A stretch of 64,000 bases of DNA from an uncultured Lachnospiraceae bacterium (GTDB lineage: Bacteria; Bacillota; Clostridia; Lachnospirales; Lachnospiraceae): contig CANQYY010000013.1 in the NCBI GenBank assembly GCA_947628225.1, forward strand, positions 1 to 64,000, read 5' to 3'. Under the pieces are notes generated by a model. That model searched no databases, was not told the DNA's origin, and saw nothing but the letters and a program-made list of their open reading frames with translations. Both the position numbers and the translations under genes were made by a program. Positions within the stretch are counted from its first letter, which is position 1, and each line of letters starts with the position of its first letter. Below, piece by piece: positions 61,413 through 64,000 of the stretch.

Positions 61413-62153
61413 TTAATCATATTTTATGTCAATCAGGGTAAGTCCCTTTGCCGGCGCTGTTTCTCCCGCAAGACTCCGATTCCCGGTTGCCAGTATATCG
61501 CGGATGCTCTCTATCTCCCGTTTCCCGGCGCCGATTTCCACCAGAGTACCGGTCAGAATCCGCACCATATGATAGAGAAAACCGTTACCCTCAAAGCGCA
61601 GGAAAATATCTTTTTGGGTTTCCCGCACCGTTACCGCATCCAGTCTGCGGACAGTCGATTTCTTTTTGGATGCCCTTGTGCAAAAACCTTTAAAATCGTG
61701 TTGTCCTAAAAGCAGAGCCGCCCCCGCCCGCATTCTTTCCGTATCCAGTTCCTGTTCTGCCTGCCAGCTGTATTTTCTGCTGAATACATCCTGGCATCCT
61801 TTTTTTAGCAGATGATACTCGTATACTTTGCCAACGGCGTTCAGACGGCTGTGAAAACGCCCGGACGCCTGCTTCACTTCCAGTATCCGTATATCCTCCG
61901 GCAAATATTCGTTCATCTTATCCCGGATCGTTTCCGGCGCATCCTCTGTCTGTAAATGAAAATTGGCAATCTGGCAGTACGCATGTACGCCGGCGTCTGT
62001 CCTCCCTGCCCCGTCTATTTCTATTTCTCTTTCATACAGGCGGCTCAGCACCTGCTCAATCTTTCCCTGTATCGTATCGTCCCTTTCGCCCTGCCTCTGC
62101 CAGCCCCGGTACCTTGTCCCATCATATTGTATTTTTAAACGGTAATTATTCAA
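61413..62153 (-). CDS. truA: tRNA pseudouridine synthase A
   Basis: 246 aa. TTG start overlapping the previous stop (TTGA). Catalytic Asp53 in GAGRTDAGVHA; other family signatures are LKIQYDGTRYRGWQRQ and FEGNGFLYHMVRILTGTLVEIG. Modifies U38-40 in tRNA anticodon arms. Confidence 0.96.
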   Translation of the reverse strand: MNNYRLKIQYDGTRYRGWQRQGERDDTIQGKIEQVLSRLYEREIEIDGAGRTDAGVHAYCQIANFHLQTEDAPETIRDKMNEYLPEDIRILEVKQASGRFHSRLNAVGKVYEYHLLKKGCQDVFSRKYSWQAEQELDTERMRAGAALLLGQHDFKGFCTRASKKKSTVRRLDAVTVRETQKDIFLRFEGNGFLYHMVRILTGTLVEIGAGKREIESIRDILATGNRSLAGETAPAKGLTLIDIKYD

Positions 62154-62692
62154 TATCTATCGCTCCGGTTTCCTTCATATTTATTTCGTATTTCTAATTC
62201 CGACAAAATGAAACGGTATCCGTCCACTCCATCCTCAATGGATAAATCCAGGCTGACCGCTATATTGTTCAGCATATGTTCATCCAGTTCATCCTTCATA
62301 TTTACAAATAGTTTGATTTTTTCCTGATAGGTATCCGCATCAAAAAAGGCTATCAGCTTTTCCAGCCCTGCCTCCTCCGGCTCCGCCTCTTTCTCCTGCT
62401 TTTCCTCTTTTTTTTCATTTTCTTCTTCCTGTATCTCGCCCCGGGATATCCGCGGCTGCTTATCCGGCAGATCCTCTTTCTTATCCAGCTTCTTTTGCTC
62501 TGCCAGCGCCAGCTCGGTAAACTCCCTGACATATTCGGCAAAAAACTGCCGTTTTTCCATGACAAAATATTCATAAGGTTTTGTCAGTTCCTGATAGCAA
62601 ATAACCTCCTGATAAGTAGGCTTTGTCTGTGCGCGTGCAATGATTTGTACAGGCTCGCCTGTTCTTTTGTGATAAAAAATTCCAGCTTTCAT
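62150..62692 (-). CDS. DUF1653-like N-terminal domain protein
   Basis: 180 aa from the ATG at 62692; the GTG three codons earlier is possible. Residues 1-55 resemble DUF1653 (KAGIFYHKRTGEPVQIIARA, then VICYQELTKPYEYFVME). A very acidic and basic linker (about 85-120, EENEKKEEKQEKEAEPEE) joins it to a helical C-terminus (about 120-180, IAFFDADTYQEKIKLF). Overlaps truA by four bases, so translation is coupled. Function unknown. Confidence 0.6.
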   Translation of the reverse strand: MKAGIFYHKRTGEPVQIIARAQTKPTYQEVICYQELTKPYEYFVMEKRQFFAEYVREFTELALAEQKKLDKKEDLPDKQPRISRGEIQEEENEKKEEKQEKEAEPEEAGLEKLIAFFDADTYQEKIKLFVNMKDELDEHMLNNIAVSLDLSIEDGVDGYRFILSELEIRNKYEGNRSDRY

Positions 62693-62740
62693 TACATACA
62701 CTTCCTTTATTTAAACTCTATTTTATATAGTAACACAAAA

Positions 62741-62768
62741 AAGACCGCCGCACAACAGCGACGGTCTT
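62741..62768. terminator. bidirectional rho-independent terminator
   Basis: Stem 62741-62751 with 62758-62768 (one mismatched or G-U pair), six-base loop, A-run on the left and T-run on the right, so it can work on both strands. It ends the FN3 gene on the minus strand. Confidence 0.85.
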
Positions 62769-62780
62769 TCTTTTTTTCAC

Positions 62781-63977
62781 TTAATGTACAGAGATAGAAC
62801 CCTGTCCCCTTAATCCGCTTGCTACTTTCTTTTTGCCGACCTTAATCAGATATTTCATGCGGATATAATAGGTCTTTCCCTTTTTCAGTTTCTTCTTGCC
62901 ATATTTTTTAATGGTAATAGAAGTCTTTTTCTTGCTTAAGGTTTTTACCTTTTTATAACCGGAACCGGATTTTTTTGAAATATATATGGTATATCCGGCT
63001 GCGCCGCTGATTTTCTTCCACTTTATAGTGATTTTTTTGCTCTTACTGCTTATCTTGATTTTTTTATTGGAAGCATTATAGCTGTAAGAAGACCACGGCC
63101 CGAAAAACTTTTTATTTCCAATCGTTATATAGGCTCTGACGCGGGTTTTGGTAAATTTACCTTTCCAGAACGGGCTTACCCGAAGGCTGTAATAGCTTTC
63201 AAACTTATTTAACAGCGTCTTTCCTTTATAATCCTGAATCTGTATCTGATAACCGCTGCAGTTATTCACGCTGTTCCAGCCAAAGTATGCTACGTTGATA
63301 CTGTCATACCAGTTTGTCATCCCCACGCTTGCCGGTTTCGCCGGTGTGGTCGCTACAGAATAAATTCCCTCATAATAATCGCTTGTTACGGTAAATTTAG
63401 CGGTAGTCGTCCTGGCGGCAAGGACATAAAAATTTGCCAAAGTAGACGGTGCAAGACCGCTTACCGTACAACTGTTTGTTTTGGAAGCGGCGACTTGTAT
63501 ATAATTACCGTTGATATAACGGTAAACATAGTAGCCTGTCGCCCCGCTGACCGGATTCCATCGTAACGTGACCGTATTTGCCGTTGCTGAAATCTGGGCG
63601 CCCCCCGTCACATCAGCCAGCTCGGTAGCTACCTGAATGGTATTAGAGGCAGCAATCTGCTTGGTTCTTGAAGAATCCGAATAGGCGCGAACCTGAACAT
63701 AATAAACGCCGCCTTCTGTCAGACCGGAAATATAATTGTCGGTCTCATAGGCAGAATCCTTTCTGGTAAGGCTGGCAGCGCTCGTGCCGATATAGGTCGC
63801 ATAATATACGTTGGTAGCCATATACGGCTGCCACTGTACGGTAACGGAACTGGAAGTTGCTTTTGTCTGCTTCAGTCCGGTAATGGTAGCTGCTGCCTTA
63901 CTGGAGGTGCCATTAAAAAGCATAACGCCAAAGGCAACGGCAAACACCATTAATAATACTTTCCATGTTTTTTTCAT
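62781..63977 (-). CDS. secreted fibronectin type III domain protein
   Basis: 398 aa. Signal peptide with core VLLMVFAVAFGVMLF and cleavage near SSKAAA. Three or four FN3-like repeats: about 32-115 (TITGLKQTKATSSSVTVQWQ), 120-205 (VTLRWNPVSGATGYYVYRYI), 210-305 and 310-398. The last repeat is extremely Lys-rich (KKIKISSKSKKITIKWKK). No LPXTG or lipobox, so it may bind the anionic wall by charge (inference). Adhesion or polysaccharide binding is possible; no catalytic motif. Its promoter lies beyond the window. Confidence 0.8.
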   Translation of the reverse strand: MKKTWKVLLMVFAVAFGVMLFNGTSSKAAATITGLKQTKATSSSVTVQWQPYMATNVYYATYIGTSAASLTRKDSAYETDNYISGLTEGGVYYVQVRAYSDSSRTKQIAASNTIQVATELADVTGGAQISATANTVTLRWNPVSGATGYYVYRYINGNYIQVAASKTNSCTVSGLAPSTLANFYVLAARTTTAKFTVTSDYYEGIYSVATTPAKPASVGMTNWYDSINVAYFGWNSVNNCSGYQIQIQDYKGKTLLNKFESYYSLRVSPFWKGKFTKTRVRAYITIGNKKFFGPWSSYSYNASNKKIKISSKSKKITIKWKKISGAAGYTIYISKKSGSGYKKVKTLSKKKTSITIKKYGKKKLKKGKTYYIRMKYLIKVGKKKVASGLRGQGSISVH

Positions 63978-64000
63978 TTTTGTTCTACTCTCCTTTTTAA

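Noticed and set aside
1..64000. CRISPR arrays, IS elements, rRNA or tRNA genes
   Set aside because: No regularly spaced repeats, transposase motifs, terminal inverted repeats, or cloverleaf-type sequences were found by reading; a tRNAscan/Infernal run would be decisive for small RNAs.

Overview
The window looks like chromosome of a gut Lachnospiraceae-type Firmicute (Clostridia). Pointers are the low-to-middle GC, strong AGGAGG ribosome sites, sigma-A promoters of TTGACA/TATAAT type, a Gram-positive LexA box (CGAAC-N4-GTTC) before recA, the tig-clpP-clpX-lon-ysxC order, a bile salt hydrolase, a GH8 exo-oligoxylanase and small proteins typical of that family. Genus and species cannot be read from it. 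Nearly everything is on the minus strand. I saw no rRNA, tRNA, CRISPR array, IS element or prophage.

Layout. (1) 139-2359: an AAA ATPase plus TOPRIM-like protein, a probable phage-defence pair. (2) 2986-5452: a FliD-C-like protein, a FlxA-like coiled-coil protein and a Lachnospiraceae small protein; two of these share 5' leader elements. (3) 5591-7754: an AgrC/AgrA-type LytTR two-component system. (4) 8059-9686: an XRE-ImmA/IrrE-PIN operon whose PIN gene is decayed, with a clear palindromic operator on its promoter. (5) 9852-12402: an MBL-fold hydrolase and a chemoreceptor. (6) 12506-28071: one long minus-strand operon, the most interesting part. It has four discrete acyl carrier proteins, three KAS III-like synthases (one with an extra C-terminal domain), two intact SDR reductases and one SDR stump, an adenylation enzyme, an AAC(3)-fold acyltransferase, two GNAT-type proteins, a formyltransferase, an FrhB/DUF6270-like/pyruvyl-transferase fusion and a sulfotransferase-like capsule protein. 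(7) 28496-38403: a signalling island of three hybrid histidine kinases, a lipoprotein solute-binding protein and a lone receiver; one kinase carries a DegV (FakB-like) domain. A 60-bp direct repeat, which is the 3' end of that kinase gene, brackets the divergent kinase/lipoprotein pair. (8) 38554-45557: a broken aldo/keto reductase, bile salt hydrolase, GlgB, YesL-like and DUF1015 proteins, and a CmpB-like membrane protein. (9) 45576-62692: housekeeping genes (nth, cysE, ysxC, lon, clpX, clpP, tig, GH8, glmM, recX, recA, M18 aminopeptidase, truA) and a secreted C39-like protein. (10) 62781-63977: a secreted FN3 protein.

How the central operon may work (inference): the adenylation enzyme and its ACP load a carboxylic, probably amino, acid. 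KAS III-like enzymes and SDRs build short beta-hydroxyacyl-ACPs; no dehydratase or enoyl reductase is present. The AAC(3)-like and GNAT enzymes would pass the acyl groups to amino groups of a surface glycan, and the formyltransferase, pyruvyl-transferase-like and sulfotransferase-like proteins would decorate it further. No glycosyltransferase, flippase or polymerase lies in the operon, so the acceptor must be made elsewhere.

Three genes carry frameshift, stop or deletion lesions (PIN 8059-8420; Rossmann protein 19833-20361; aldo/keto reductase 38554-39731) and one SDR is a stump (14999-15136). Single-base lesions in a raw assembly could be sequencing errors.
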